Assembly: GCA_963812505.1 (NCBI GenBank)
Contig: CAWEVM010000022.1
Coordinates: 224,831-288,830 of the forward strand
DNA from: JAMXLO01 sp963812505
GTDB taxonomy: Bacteria > Pseudomonadota > Alphaproteobacteria > Acetobacterales > Acetobacteraceae
Length of the DNA: 64,000 nucleotides
Reading direction: 5' to 3'
Shown: positions 53,829-63,289 of the stretch, in pieces
Layout: the number at the start of each line of letters is the position of its first letter
Position numbering within the stretch: position 1 is the stretch's first letter
Notes under the pieces: model-generated
Seen by the model: the letters and a program-made list of their open reading frames with translations, nothing else
Told to the model about the DNA's origin: nothing
Database searches by the model: none
Translations under genes and position numbers: made by a program

Positions 53829-54648
53829 CGACGATCCGCCGCACTGTGGCCGCCTCGCCCGGTTCCCGATCGCCAAGCCGACCGAGCAGCGCGACCAGAA
53901 TCGCCGGCACCTCCAGCTCGAAGCGATATGGCGGGTTGACCACCAATATGCCGCAGCCATTGAGCCGCACCGGATCCACCGGCTCGCGAAGGCACAGCTC
54001 AGCGGTCACGATATCGCGCACGCCGCTCTGCTTCATGTCGGCGAGGAATTGCCGGATCGGGCCGCGCTGCTTGATCGGATACCAGGCGGCGAACACACCG
54101 GTTCGAAATCGCTGCCAGCCGGTGGCGAGGCCGCGGGCCAGGGTCACGAACTCCTGCGGGTCTTCGAATGGCGGATCGATCAGCACGAGGCCGCGCCGTT
54201 GCTGCGGTGGCAGGAGCGCGCCAAGCGCTTCCCACGCGTCGCGATGATGCACCGCGACCTGGGCGTCTCCGGCGAAATGGCGGCGCAGGATGGCAGCGTC
54301 CTGGGGGTGCAGTTCACAGCAGATCAGGCGGTCATCGGGGCGCAGCAGCCCATGCGCGATCGCCGGCGAGCCGGGATAGAGGCCGAGCGATTGCACCAAG
54401 CCAACATAGTCGGCCAACAATGGCGGTGGGTGGTCGAGCAGTCGCCCAATGCCGCTCCGCCATTCTTCGGTGCGCGCGGCTGGCCCGGTATTGAGGTCGT
54501 AGCGGCTCACGCCAGCATGGGTGTCCAGTACACAGAGCGGCGCCGGCTTGCGCTGCAATGCACGCAGCAGCCAGACCAGCACCACGTGCTTCACGCAGTC
54601 CCCGAAGTTGCCGGCATGGAAGGCGTGTCGGTAGTTCACAACGGCCAT
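53821..54648 (-). CDS. rlmJ: 23S rRNA (adenine2030-N6)-methyltransferase RlmJ
   Basis: AdoMet-dependent enzyme methylating A2030 of 23S rRNA. The characteristic N-terminus NYRHAFHAGNFGDCVKHVVLVWLL is present, as are the AdoMet region YPGSPAIAHGLLRPDD and the catalytic LIDPPFEDPQEF (DPPFE) near residue 160. It has 275 residues. The gene overlaps tsaD by 13 bases at its start and gpsA by eight at its end. Confidence 0.93.
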   Translation of the reverse strand: MAVVNYRHAFHAGNFGDCVKHVVLVWLLRALQRKPAPLCVLDTHAGVSRYDLNTGPAARTEEWRSGIGRLLDHPPPLLADYVGLVQSLGLYPGSPAIAHGLLRPDDRLICCELHPQDAAILRRHFAGDAQVAVHHRDAWEALGALLPPQQRRGLVLIDPPFEDPQEFVTLARGLATGWQRFRTGVFAAWYPIKQRGPIRQFLADMKQSGVRDIVTAELCLREPVDPVRLNGCGILVVNPPYRFELEVPAILVALLGRLGDREPGEAATVRRIVDE

Positions 54649-55667
54649 CTTGGTCGTGGCGCGAAGTCGAGCTCATCGACCAGCCCCAGTCGCAGGCGCT
54701 CAATTCCGGTCCAGGCGACCATCACGGCGTTGTCTGTGCAGAGCCGCACCGGGGGCGCCAGCAGCACGAAGCCTTGCGCTTCGGCGACCTCCGCCAGAGC
54801 CGCCCGGATGGCACCGTTCGCCGCGACGCCACCGGCGACGATCAGCAGGTGCGCATCGGGTGTGCGCTCGCGCATCATCGCCATCGCGTGCCTGGCGCGA
54901 TCGGCCAGCACCTCGGCCACCGCGCGCTGAAAGCTGGCTGCGATGTCCGCCGCCACCTGCGTGTGCAGCGCGCCAGCCCCGTTCCGCGCGACCTCATGCG
55001 CTACGGCGGTCTTCAGACCGGAGAAGCTGAAGTCACAGCCGCGGCGTCCCCGCAGTGGACGTGGGAAGGCAAAGCGTTGGGCGTTCCCAGCGGCCGCCAG
55101 ACGTTCCAACGCTGGTCCGCCGGGCCAGCCTAGCCCCAGCAGCTTCGCGACCTTGTCGAACGCCTCGCCGGCGGCATCGTCCATCGTGCTGCCGAGCCGC
55201 ACGTATCGCCCGACGCCCTCGACCGCGACGCACTGGCAGTGGCCACCGGACACCAGCAGCAGCAGATAGGGGAACGCCACCCCACCCTCCACCAGACCAG
55301 GCAGACGGGCAGTCAGGGCGTGAGCCTCCAGGTGGTTCACTGCGACGTAGGGCAGGTCGTGCGCGATCGCGATCCCCTTGGCGAACTGGCTCCCCACGAT
55401 CAGCCCGCCGATCAGTCCGGGACCAGCACTCGCCGCCACACCGCCAAGCTCGCCGAAGCCGAGTCCGGCGCGCGCCATGACGCCACGGACCTGCTCGGGC
55501 AGGAATGCCAGATGCGCGCGGGCGGCGATCTCCGGCACTACGCCGCCATAGGGCGCGTGCTCGCGCTCCTGGCTCAGCACCGCCTCACCCAGCACGCGGC
55601 CATGCTCGTCGAGCACCGCCGTCGCCGTCTCGTCACACGTGGTCTCGATGCCCAGCACCGGGTGCAT
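54636..55667 (-). CDS. tsaD: tRNA N6-adenosine threonylcarbamoyltransferase TsaD
   Basis: Transfers threonylcarbamoyl to A37 of ANN-decoding tRNAs with TsaB/TsaE; the product is the substrate of MtaB encoded at 14.8 kb. Fold motifs: VLGIETTCDETATAVLD at the N-terminus, metal-binding HLEAH (H-x3-H), LVSGGHCQCV, and LIVAGGVAANGAIRAAL. It is 343 residues long from ATG 55667; the frame upstream to 55802 overlaps the divergent hemC and is rejected. It heads the leftward operon; only about 50 bases separate it from hemC. Confidence 0.95.
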   Translation of the reverse strand: MHPVLGIETTCDETATAVLDEHGRVLGEAVLSQEREHAPYGGVVPEIAARAHLAFLPEQVRGVMARAGLGFGELGGVAASAGPGLIGGLIVGSQFAKGIAIAHDLPYVAVNHLEAHALTARLPGLVEGGVAFPYLLLLVSGGHCQCVAVEGVGRYVRLGSTMDDAAGEAFDKVAKLLGLGWPGGPALERLAAAGNAQRFAFPRPLRGRRGCDFSFSGLKTAVAHEVARNGAGALHTQVAADIAASFQRAVAEVLADRARHAMAMMRERTPDAHLLIVAGGVAANGAIRAALAEVAEAQGFVLLAPPVRLCTDNAVMVAWTGIERLRLGLVDELDFAPRPRWPL

Positions 55668-55717
55668 TGCCGCGAATCGATCTTCCCAGTGGCCCGCGAG
55701 AGTAATAGGACGCCGCC

Positions 55718-56695
55718 ATGAGCACCGCCATGCAGCCGCCGGTGAGGCCGTACGATGGCACAGGGCCGTTGCGTGTCGGCACCCGAGGCTCGCCGCTGGC
55801 ACTGATCCAGACGCACCTATTCATCCAGCTCCTGAGGCCTGTTTGTCCAGGCGTTGTGGAGGAGCATCCGATCCGGACCACCGGCGATGCGGTGCAGAAC
55901 CGCCGCCTGGCTGAGATTGGCGGCAAGGGTCTCTTCGCCAAGGAGATCCACGAGGCGCTGGCCGATCGCCGGATCGACTTCGCGGTGCACAGCCTGAAGG
56001 ACCTGGAGACCACGCTGCCGCCCGGCATCGTGCTGGGCTGCACGTTGAGGCGTGAGGACGCACGGGACGCACTGATCCTGGGCCTGGGCGCGGCCGATGC
56101 ACCGGTCGATCTCGCGGACCCCTTCGCCTGCCTGCCGCTGGGCGCGCTGATCGGCACCGCCTCGGTGCGGCGGCAGGCGCAGTTGCTGCACGTCCGCCCG
56201 GACCTTGGCATCACCACGCTGCGCGGCAATGTGCAGACGCGGTTGGACAAACTGGACGCCGGGGCATGCGCGGCGTCGCTGCTTGCCTATGCCGGCTTGA
56301 AGCGTCTCGGCCTGGCGGAGCGCGCCAACGTGGTGCTCGACCCGGACGTGATGGTTCCGGCCGCGGGCCAGGGCACCATCGGCGTTACCGTGCGCGAGAC
56401 CGAAACTGAACTGCGCGAGTTGCTCGCGGCGATTGAGGACCCTGCGGCGAAGGCGGCCTCCAGCGCCGAACGCGCGATGCTGGCCCAGCTCGACGGTTCG
56501 TGCCGTACCCCGATTGGGGGGTATGCGCAGGTGCAGCCAGATGGCGAGCTGCACCTCACCGGGCTGGTGGCGCGCGGCGATGGCTCGTTCGTGCTGAAGC
56601 GAAGCCTGCACGGTCCGGTCAACGACGCCGACAGGATCGGCAGCGAGCTGGGCGCGCGCCTGCGGGCCGACAGCCCATCCGACCTCTTTGCCTGA
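55718..56695 (+). CDS. hemC: Porphobilinogen deaminase (hydroxymethylbilane synthase)
   Basis: Builds hydroxymethylbilane from four porphobilinogens. The N-terminal RVGTRGSPLALIQT is diagnostic, as are AEIGGKGLFAKEIHEALAD and DFAVHSLKDLETTLPPG with the catalytic Asp, TASVRRQAQLL and GNVQTRLDKLD, and the dipyrromethane-cofactor Cys in LDGSCRTPIGGYA near residue 254. It has 325 residues. It starts the rightward haem operon; its stop overlaps hemD by eight bases. Confidence 0.96.
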   Translation: MSTAMQPPVRPYDGTGPLRVGTRGSPLALIQTHLFIQLLRPVCPGVVEEHPIRTTGDAVQNRRLAEIGGKGLFAKEIHEALADRRIDFAVHSLKDLETTLPPGIVLGCTLRREDARDALILGLGAADAPVDLADPFACLPLGALIGTASVRRQAQLLHVRPDLGITTLRGNVQTRLDKLDAGACAASLLAYAGLKRLGLAERANVVLDPDVMVPAAGQGTIGVTVRETETELRELLAAIEDPAAKAASSAERAMLAQLDGSCRTPIGGYAQVQPDGELHLTGLVARGDGSFVLKRSLHGPVNDADRIGSELGARLRADSPSDLFA

Positions 56696-57398
56696 CACTG
56701 GTCGCGGCGTTCTGATCACGCGACCCGAACCGGGCGGCAGCGAAACCGCCACGCGCGTTGCAGCGCTTGGCTATCGGCCCATCCTCGCGCCTCTGCTGGA
56801 GATCCGCACGCTGCATGCGGCGTTGCCGGGAGCCGAACGCCTGCACGCCATCCTCGTCACCAGCGGCAATGCCATCCCGTCGCTGCCGGCCAGTCATCAT
56901 CACCTCCCGCTGTTCGCCGTCGGCGAGGCAACCGCCGCACGCGCACGAGACGCCGGCTTTACCCAGGTGAACAGCGCCGATGGCGATGCGAATGCGCTCG
57001 CTGAACTGGTGGCACGGAGCTGCGACCGCCATGCCGGCCTGTTATTGCTTGCGAGTGGCCGGGGCCAGGGCGAGGGGCTCGCCGCCGATCTGCGGACGCG
57101 CAGTTTTCGGGTGCTTCGACGAGTGGTCTATGCCGCCGCAACGACATCCTCTCTGCCGGGCGCCGCGCGCCACGCGTTCGCCTCGGGCGGACTGGCGGCG
57201 GCCCTGTTCTTCTCGGCGGAGACCGCGCGACAATGTGTTCGGCTGCTGCAGGCCGCACGACTGCAGGAGGCGGTGAGACCTGTGGACGCACTGGCTATCG
57301 GTCAGGTCGCCGCCGTGGCATTACAGGCGCTCCCCTGGCGGCGGATTTGCGTTGCCGCTCGGCCGAACCAGGACGCAATGCTCGCGCTGCTGCGATGA
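56688..57398 (+). CDS. hemD: Uroporphyrinogen-III synthase
   Basis: Cyclises hydroxymethylbilane to uroporphyrinogen III. This fast-diverging family is recognised by two-lobed layout and segments such as GVLITRPEPGGSETATRVAALGY, the ILVTSGNAIPSL strand and AALFFSAETARQCVRLL near residue 170. It has 236 residues with a TTG start overlapping hemC by eight bases, which implies coupled translation; no ATG or GTG lies at a better place. The stop overlaps the next gene (ATGA). Confidence 0.9.
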   Translation: MPDTGRGVLITRPEPGGSETATRVAALGYRPILAPLLEIRTLHAALPGAERLHAILVTSGNAIPSLPASHHHLPLFAVGEATAARARDAGFTQVNSADGDANALAELVARSCDRHAGLLLLASGRGQGEGLAADLRTRSFRVLRRVVYAAATTSSLPGAARHAFASGGLAAALFFSAETARQCVRLLQAARLQEAVRPVDALAIGQVAAVALQALPWRRICVAARPNQDAMLALLR

Positions 57399-58399
57399 CC
57401 GAACTGACAGAACCGACAGAACAGCCGCCTGAGCCGGCAGTTGAGCCACCCATCGAGCCGCCGTCCGCACCGGCGGCGCGGCGATCCCTTTTGCCGTGGC
57501 TGACCGGCGCGGGGTTCGTGATCCTTGCCGCGGGGCTGTTCTGGGTCTGGCGACACCCTGCGTTCCCCCCGCTGAGCGAGCAGACCGACACAATGGCGCG
57601 GGAGATCAGTGCGCTGGAAGCCAGGGTGGCCCGCCTGGAGCAGCGTCCGCCGCCACAGCTACCAGACCTCGATCCGCTTGCCGCCCGGGTGGCGGCACTG
57701 GAGCGGCGTCCCGTTGCGGCAGGGGCAGCACCTGCGCCGGCGGCGCCCGATCTCGGACCGCTGCAGACACGCGTGTCCGCGCTGGAGCAGCGGCAGGCGC
57801 CTAGTCTCGCTCCGCTCGAGACGCGGATGGCCGCAATCGAGGCCAGGCAGTCGGCGGAGAGCCAACTGGCGATGCGGATTACCGCGCTGGAGAACGCCGA
57901 TGCGTCGATGCAGGCGCGTATCGTCGCGAACGACAAGGCCGCACGACGCATGGCGTTGGTGCAGTCGGCGAGCGCGGCTCTGGAGACTGGGCAGAAGCTC
58001 GGGGACCTGCCGGGCGCGCCGTCCGCGCTCACGCAATTCGCCAACACCAACCCGCCCACTGAGGCGGCGTTGCGGCTGGCGTTTCCTCAAGCCGCGCGCC
58101 AGGCCCTGGGGGCCACGCATCCGGTCGATGCGAACAAGCCGCTGCTGACGCGCCTGTGGGCTCAGGCGCAGGATCTGGTCACCGTGCGGCAGGGCGATCA
58201 CGTGCTGGTCGGCGATCCGACCGCTGGAGTATTGGGACGCGCCCGGACGGCGCTCGATGCCGGGGACCTGTCGTCGGCGGTGACCGACGTTGCGACCTTG
58301 CAGGGCGCGGCCGGGCAGGCCATGGCGACATGGCTTGCGCAGGCCCGTGCATTGCTGGACGCAAGGACCGCGCTCGCCGCGTGGGCGGCGTCCGACTGA
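57395..58399 (+). CDS. Mitofilin-like inner-membrane protein (COG4223 type)
   Basis: A 334-residue protein with a short acidic, Pro-rich N-terminus, one membrane helix (LLPWLTGAGFVILAAGLFWV at about 30-49), an extended coiled coil (heptads in EISALEARVARLEQ, RVAALERR, RVSALEQR), and a helical C-terminal domain (TEAALRLAFPQAARQAL, then LSSAVTDVATLQGAAGQAM). Alphaproteobacterial relatives of the mitochondrial cristae protein Mic60 lie in the haem operon between hemD and hemY, exactly as here. The ATG overlaps hemD; the stop shares a base with hemY. Confidence 0.88.
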   Translation: MTELTEPTEQPPEPAVEPPIEPPSAPAARRSLLPWLTGAGFVILAAGLFWVWRHPAFPPLSEQTDTMAREISALEARVARLEQRPPPQLPDLDPLAARVAALERRPVAAGAAPAPAAPDLGPLQTRVSALEQRQAPSLAPLETRMAAIEARQSAESQLAMRITALENADASMQARIVANDKAARRMALVQSASAALETGQKLGDLPGAPSALTQFANTNPPTEAALRLAFPQAARQALGATHPVDANKPLLTRLWAQAQDLVTVRQGDHVLVGDPTAGVLGRARTALDAGDLSSAVTDVATLQGAAGQAMATWLAQARALLDARTALAAWAASD

Positions 58400-59706
58400 T
58401 GCGGCGCATCCTGCTCGTGCTGCTGACCGCGGCGGTGGTGCTTGTCGTCGCCTGGTGGTTGGCTGGTCTGCCCGGCCGGGTCACCGCCGAGATCGGCGAT
58501 CTCAGCTTCGAAGCTGCCACGCCGGTAGTGGCGCTCGGCTTGGCACTGGCGTTTGGCGTGCTCTACGCCGTGTTCCGGCTGCTTGGCGCCTTGGTCCGGC
58601 TGCCGCATTTCCTCCGCGAGCGACAGGCGGCGCGGCGTAGGCGCACCGGCGACGTCGCGGTGACCCGTACGCTGCTTGCGCTGGCGGCCGGCGAGACGGG
58701 TGACGCCCGCCGCGAGGCCAGCCGTGCGCGACGCCTGCTGGGTGACACCCCCGCGACATTGCTGCTGGCGGCTGAAGCGGGGCGGATCGCTGGCCGTACC
58801 GACGAGGCGGAGGCGGCATTCCGGGAATTGGCCGACGGTGGGGAGGCGGCGTTTCTGGGCCTGCGAGGCCTGCTGCGGCAGGCGATCGAGCGGGAAGACT
58901 GGGTGGAGGCTGCGGCCTTGGCGCGGCGGGGCGAAGCGGTGCAGCCCGGCGCGGCTTGGCTGCGACGCGAACGGGCGCGACTGGCGGTGCGGGCAGGCCA
59001 TTGGTCGGACGCGTTGGCGCTGGCGGACGCCGATGCGCCCAAGGCGGCCCTTGCCACGGCGGCGGCGGAGGCCGAGACCGATCCTGGGCGGGCGCTGCGC
59101 CTCGCCAAGCAGGCCTGGCAGGAGGACCCGTCACTGGCGCCGGCCGCGTTGGCCTATGCCGCTCGCCTGCGGGCGGCGGGGCGGGAGAGCCGGGCGCTGA
59201 CTGTGATCCGCCACAGTTGGAGCATAGCGCCACAGCCCAATCTGGCCGACTTCGCCTTGGCGCTGGTGAGCGACAAGCTGCAACGAACGCAGGCCGCCCA
59301 GCGGCTGACCGAGGCCAATCCGGAGCACGCCGAAACCCGTTTGCTGCTGGCACGTACCGCGTTGGAGGCCGGCCTGACAGGAGAGGCTCGTCGCCACACC
59401 GAGGCCGCCATTGCGGCAGGGCTCAATCAGCGTCGGCTGTGGCTACTGCTGGCCGAGATCGAGGAGGCGGAGGGCGGCGACACAGAGGCCGGGCGTCTGG
59501 CGCAGCGCGATGCCCTGCGCCATGCCGCGACCGCCGATCCAGATCCGTCGTGGCGGTGCGACGCCTGCCATACCGCACACGCGACGTGGCACCCCAATTG
59601 CCCGGACTGCTTCACCGTCGGCAGCCTGCGCTGGAGCACAGCTCCCGCGGAGGCGCCACGCGTCCTGCTGCAGGACCGTTCCACGTTCCTGATTGGCACC
59701 GGCTGA
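58399..59706 (+). CDS. hemY: HemY-like TPR membrane protein
   Basis: A 435-residue protein with two N-terminal membrane helices (ILLVLLTAAVVLVVAWWLAG; VVALGLALAFGVLYAVFRLL), then HemY_N and TPR-like helices (TLLALAAGETGDARREASRARRL; FRELADGGEAAFLGLRGLL; AETRLLLARTALEAGLTGEA). A zinc-ribbon-like CDACHTAHATWHPNCPDC (C-x2-C, C-x2-C) ends the helical part. HemY is tied to late haem biosynthesis and to the envelope, but has no known catalytic activity. It closes the haem operon. Confidence 0.88.
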   Translation: MRRILLVLLTAAVVLVVAWWLAGLPGRVTAEIGDLSFEAATPVVALGLALAFGVLYAVFRLLGALVRLPHFLRERQAARRRRTGDVAVTRTLLALAAGETGDARREASRARRLLGDTPATLLLAAEAGRIAGRTDEAEAAFRELADGGEAAFLGLRGLLRQAIEREDWVEAAALARRGEAVQPGAAWLRRERARLAVRAGHWSDALALADADAPKAALATAAAEAETDPGRALRLAKQAWQEDPSLAPAALAYAARLRAAGRESRALTVIRHSWSIAPQPNLADFALALVSDKLQRTQAAQRLTEANPEHAETRLLLARTALEAGLTGEARRHTEAAIAAGLNQRRLWLLLAEIEEAEGGDTEAGRLAQRDALRHAATADPDPSWRCDACHTAHATWHPNCPDCFTVGSLRWSTAPAEAPRVLLQDRSTFLIGTG

Positions 59707-59730
59707 ACCACTTCCGGTGCCGCGTTTGCG

Positions 59731-60303
59731 TCAGTTCAGACCGGCGTAACGCCGCGTCGGCGGGATCTTGCCATCGGCCGCAAGCATGTCGGCACGTGTC
59801 CGGTGGATGCCGCCGTTGCACTGCGGCACGCCAAGGTACGGCGCCGGATCGACCGGACGGCCTTCCTCAATCATTTCGAAGTACAGATGCATGCCGTAGG
59901 TCACACCGGTATCGCCGATGACGCCCAGCTTCTCGCCTGCGGCCACCGTGGTCTTGCCGTCGGCGAACGCCGGCGCCACCGTGCCGAGATGACTGTAGAC
60001 GCCGACGAACCCGGCGTGTTGCACCAGCATTTCCAGCCCGCCGGGCCCCTTGTGCTGGATGCGGATCACCTGCCCAGGCGCGGCGGCGCGCACCGGCGCA
60101 CCGGCCGGAGCCGGCAAATCTACACCGTAATGATAGGTGCCGGCCCGGGGGTGATTGGGCAGCACGCGCGGACCGAACGGCGAGGAGATGCAGGCTGAAC
60201 TGACCGGCGCCAGCAGCACGGCGTGGCGCGGGTGGAGGTTCGTTGCGTATGCGGTATATGGGAGTGACAACGCGACAATAGCGATCAAACAGCGTGGCAG
60301 CAT
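59731..60303 (-). CDS. M23-family peptidase-like exported protein
   Basis: A 190-residue protein with a Sec signal (MLPRCLIAIVALSLPYTAYA) and an M23/LytM domain: SPFGPRVLP, then HYGVDLPAPAGAPVRAA, VYSHLGTVAPAF and GMHLYFEMIEEG. The usual H-x-H in the last segment (HLHFE) reads HLYFE, so one zinc ligand is lacking and hydrolase activity is doubtful; degenerate M23 proteins can act as amidase activators. GGGGAG precedes ATG 60303. It converges with hemY. Confidence 0.85.
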   Translation of the reverse strand: MLPRCLIAIVALSLPYTAYATNLHPRHAVLLAPVSSACISSPFGPRVLPNHPRAGTYHYGVDLPAPAGAPVRAAAPGQVIRIQHKGPGGLEMLVQHAGFVGVYSHLGTVAPAFADGKTTVAAGEKLGVIGDTGVTYGMHLYFEMIEEGRPVDPAPYLGVPQCNGGIHRTRADMLAADGKIPPTRRYAGLN

Positions 60304-60379
60304 CTCTTCTCCCCAGCCGCAAAGCGGTAAGCGGATAGGGCATTCAGGGCCCCCGACGTCCAGTAAGAACGCCGTGTAC

Positions 60380-60971
60380 TCACGCGCGATGGAGCGTCCG
60401 ACCCCCGACGAGGTAACGCCGCAGCACGACCATGTCGGGATCACGACCGAGGACTGGGCCGTCCGGCACTGTCACCCCGCCGTCCTTCGCCACCACCAGG
60501 TCGTGCGGCGGGCTGGCCTCAAGATCGATGAACAGCCGCTCGAACGGTGCATCTGGCGCGATGGTCGCGTTGACATGCAGCGAGGCCAGGAAGCCGGGGC
60601 CGAAATAGGCGTTGTGCGGCACCACGCGCACGCCGAACGTTTTGGCCAGCGCGGCGATCTCCAGCATGGCCGAGGGGACGCCGATCTTGATAACGCTGGG
60701 TTGGGCGACGTCGATCGAGCCGGCCTCGAATTGGGCGTGGAAGGCGTACAGGCCGGCGGCGTTCTCGCCTGCAGCGATCGGCACCGCCCTCGCGGCGGAC
60801 ACGCGCCAAGCCGGCGTGACCGCCGGGCGGCGAGACGGCCATCGTGGTTGCCGCGGAGGCATGGCCGAAGGCTTCGCCCCAACCCTCCAGCCCCTGGTCG
60901 GTGACGATGCGCAGCAGACTATGTTCATGGTCTGCCTGTTGAGGAGAGCGAGTGGCAGGTGCGCCAGTCAA
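60380..60971 (-). pseudogene. Enolase-superfamily (mandelate racemase/muconate cycloisomerase-like) remnant
   Basis: Two pieces of one gene. The N-terminal piece (SLLRIVTDQGLEGWGEAFGH) and the C-terminal barrel end (AVPIAAGENAAGLYAF, then VAQPSVIKIGVPSAMLEI and VRVVPHNAYFGPGFLASLH) are joined in different frames, with most of the barrel, including the metal-ligand acidic residues, deleted. The C-terminal part reads normally to 60380. It therefore encodes no active enzyme. Confidence 0.75.
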
Positions 60972-61188
60972 GGCGCGGCGCAGGATGACGTAGGGAGATT
61001 TGTCCAGCGCGTAGCAGATGCGCAGGAAGTTCTGCCACCAAAAGGTGGGTGCCTGCGTGCTCGCAGACGGAGATGAACGACTGCGTCCGGCCTACCTTTC
61101 GGCCAAGTCCCTCTTGGCTGATACCGCGCATCTCACGCGCCCTAGCTAAATTGTGGGCGTACCGTACGGCAGCATACGTCTTCGCATT
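60972..61188 (-). pseudogene. XRE-type helix-turn-helix regulator remnant, frameshifted
   Basis: HTH_3-like region: YAHNLARAREMRGISQEGLG, then RKVGRTQSFISVCEH. After LLVAE the open frame drifts, but removing one base in GAACTTC (plus strand about 61029-61032) gives FLRICYALDKSPYVILRRALTG, the usual tail of such regulators. No start codon is found for the upstream end, and the frame then runs straight into the enolase-family fragment. The 61.2-61.4 kb stretch upstream is of lower GC and holds no recognised gene. Confidence 0.6.
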
Positions 61189-61453
61189 CGAAGGCGGCCG
61201 TTCATAATAGCCAACGCGAAGTTGGTAAAAAGCGAGGAAGTTCCTCTGATTACTTCTGCGAAGGGATCGCAATATTCGTATTATCTCCCAATACCGTGGC
61301 GCGACACTTCTCTTGTACAATGTGGCTATTCTTCGAGCTGGATAAAGCCACCGCAGCCAGGTCGGCGGACCGCTTGATTGCCACCATTCAGTACCTGACA
61401 CAGGATGGTCCCCAAACGTTCGAGCCAATGCCTTCGCAGAAAGGACACGACAC

Positions 61454-62691
61454 ATGCTGACGCGCCGCGCCGCTACCACGCTGCTCGCAGGCGTTGCCGC
61501 CGCACCCTGGAACGCTCGGGCCGACAACGCCCACTCCGGCGCCCTCTTCTACGATGCTGTTGGCCCCACTCTTACAAGCTGGCAGATCGACATCGGCAAC
61601 GCTGCGCTCACGCGCCAGGCCAGTGTGGCAGCACCTGCATTGATCCGGTCCGCTTGGCGACATCCGACAAAGCTCATCCTCTACGTCGCCTCCAGCAACT
61701 TCGTTCCGTTCGGCAAGCCTGATGGCAAGCACCACCTCACCGCATTCCGAATTGACCCCACCAACGGCGCGCTCGCCTCCTTCGGCGCGCCAGTCGCCAT
61801 CCGCGCCCGCCCCATCAACATCACGGTGGACGCACGGGGAAAGTGGCTGCTGACGGCCTACAACGTTCCCAGCACCATGTCCGTCCATCCGCTTGGCCCC
61901 GACGGGGCGATCGGCGAGGAGGTCGAACAGGCAACTCCGATCGACGGCGGTATCTACGCACATCAGGTGCGCATGTTCCCCTCCAACCGCGCGCTTGTAC
62001 TGGTAACCCGCGGCAACAACGCGACCGCCACCAAGCCCGAAGACCCTGGCGCGTTGAAGATTAAGGCGCTGAAGAACGGACAACTGACCGACATCTCCTC
62101 CATCGCGCCAGGCGCCGGCTATGGATTCGGACCACGGCATGTCGACTTCCATCCCACGAAGCCATGGATATTCGTGTCGGTGGAACGCCAGAACCAGCTC
62201 CAGATGTATCGCATCCACGGCGACGATCTCGAGCCCGCACCAGCCTATGTCCTCACCACCCTGCACGAGCCGGGCAATCTGCGGCCCGAGCAAATGGTCG
62301 GCCCGATCCACATCCATCCAAACGGGCGCTTCGTCTATGTCGGCAATCGTGCCGGTGGACTGATCGAAAGCGGGGGCAAGAAGTTCGCCGCGGGCGGTGA
62401 GAACACCATCGCCCTTTTCTCGATCAACCATGACAGCGGCGAACCCCGGCTGGTTCAGGCGATCGACACGCACGGCTTCCACCCGCGCACATTCTCGATC
62501 GATCCCACCGGACGATGCTGGTCGCCGCCAACCTGCAGGAGCTGGTACACGATGGCGAAAACGTAAGGGTCCAGCCGGCAACTCTCTCGACCTACAGGAT
62601 CGGCAACGACGGCACCCTGACCTTTGTCCGATCGTACAACGTTGAAACCAAAGGTCTGCTGCAATTCTGGAGTGGTTTCGCCCGACTATAG
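61454..62691 (+). pseudogene. Lactonase-family seven-bladed beta-propeller protein, frameshifted near its end
   Basis: Exported propeller protein of the 6-phosphogluconolactonase/PgL type. It has an N-terminal signal (LTRRAATTLLAGVAAAPWNARA). Propeller repeats such as LTAYNVPSTMSVHPLGPDGAIG, PGAGYGFGPRHVDFHPTKPWIFVS and HPNGRFVYVGNRAGGLIE are clear. The frame is lost after FSIDPTG: a missing base near 62513-62515 would give MLVAANLQELVHDGENVRV and an end at 62691. As written the product stops at 62566. It may hydrolyse a sugar lactone or be a non-enzymatic propeller. Confidence 0.75.
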
Positions 62692-62735
62692 GCGGACGCT
62701 CGCAACCGCACGCGCGCATTCGCGTTCTCATCGTC

Positions 62736-63218
62736 ATGAGTTCCGCCGATCCATCAACTGGCACCGCGCAGGCAGTGTCGGAAACGATCCTTGTGATCAA
62801 TCCCGATATTCTCGTGCGCATGGTCATCGCTGGTTACCTTCGCGAATGCGGATACGCAGTCATCGAGGCTGTGAGTGTCGAAGAAGCCTGGATTGTTCTG
62901 ACCTCGGGGAGGCCGGTGCATGTCGTTCTTGCGGAGTTAACCCTGCACGGAGCCATCGATCGATTCGCGCTCGCCCAGCATGTTCACCAGCACTTCCCTG
63001 ACATCGACGTCATTTTGACGGGGAGTGCGACGTCCACTGCCAACAAGGCCCATGACCTCTGCGAGGATGGTGATCTGGATAAGCCGTATCACCCGAAAGA
63101 GATCGTCAATCGCATCAGCCAATTGCGTGAACGGCGCCGCGTGTCCATCTCCGCAAGACCGCCTGCCGTCGGAAGCGCGCGCCAGAGTGAAAGTTTACCG
63201 CCTCTCAAGCCTATGTGA
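62736..63218 (+). CDS. Degenerate receiver-domain protein
   Basis: A 160-residue protein with the CheY-like fold (ETILVINPDILVRMVIAGYL, then VHVVLAELTLHG, DVILTGSATS, DLDKPYHPKEIVNRI). In ordinary receivers the first strand ends in DD and the phosphorylated Asp follows strand 3; here these read NPD and AEL, so the acidic pocket is lost and the phosphoacceptor is Glu. The signal Lys is kept in DKPY. It may be a constitutive or partner-binding pseudo-receiver. A second receiver gene follows 71 bases later. Confidence 0.8.
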   Translation: MSSADPSTGTAQAVSETILVINPDILVRMVIAGYLRECGYAVIEAVSVEEAWIVLTSGRPVHVVLAELTLHGAIDRFALAQHVHQHFPDIDVILTGSATSTANKAHDLCEDGDLDKPYHPKEIVNRISQLRERRRVSISARPPAVGSARQSESLPPLKPM

Positions 63219-63289
63219 TTGGACCGCTTCATCGCGTCGGACACACGTTGATAACGTGGCAGCAGTCAGTGAGCAGATCGACCATTGCA

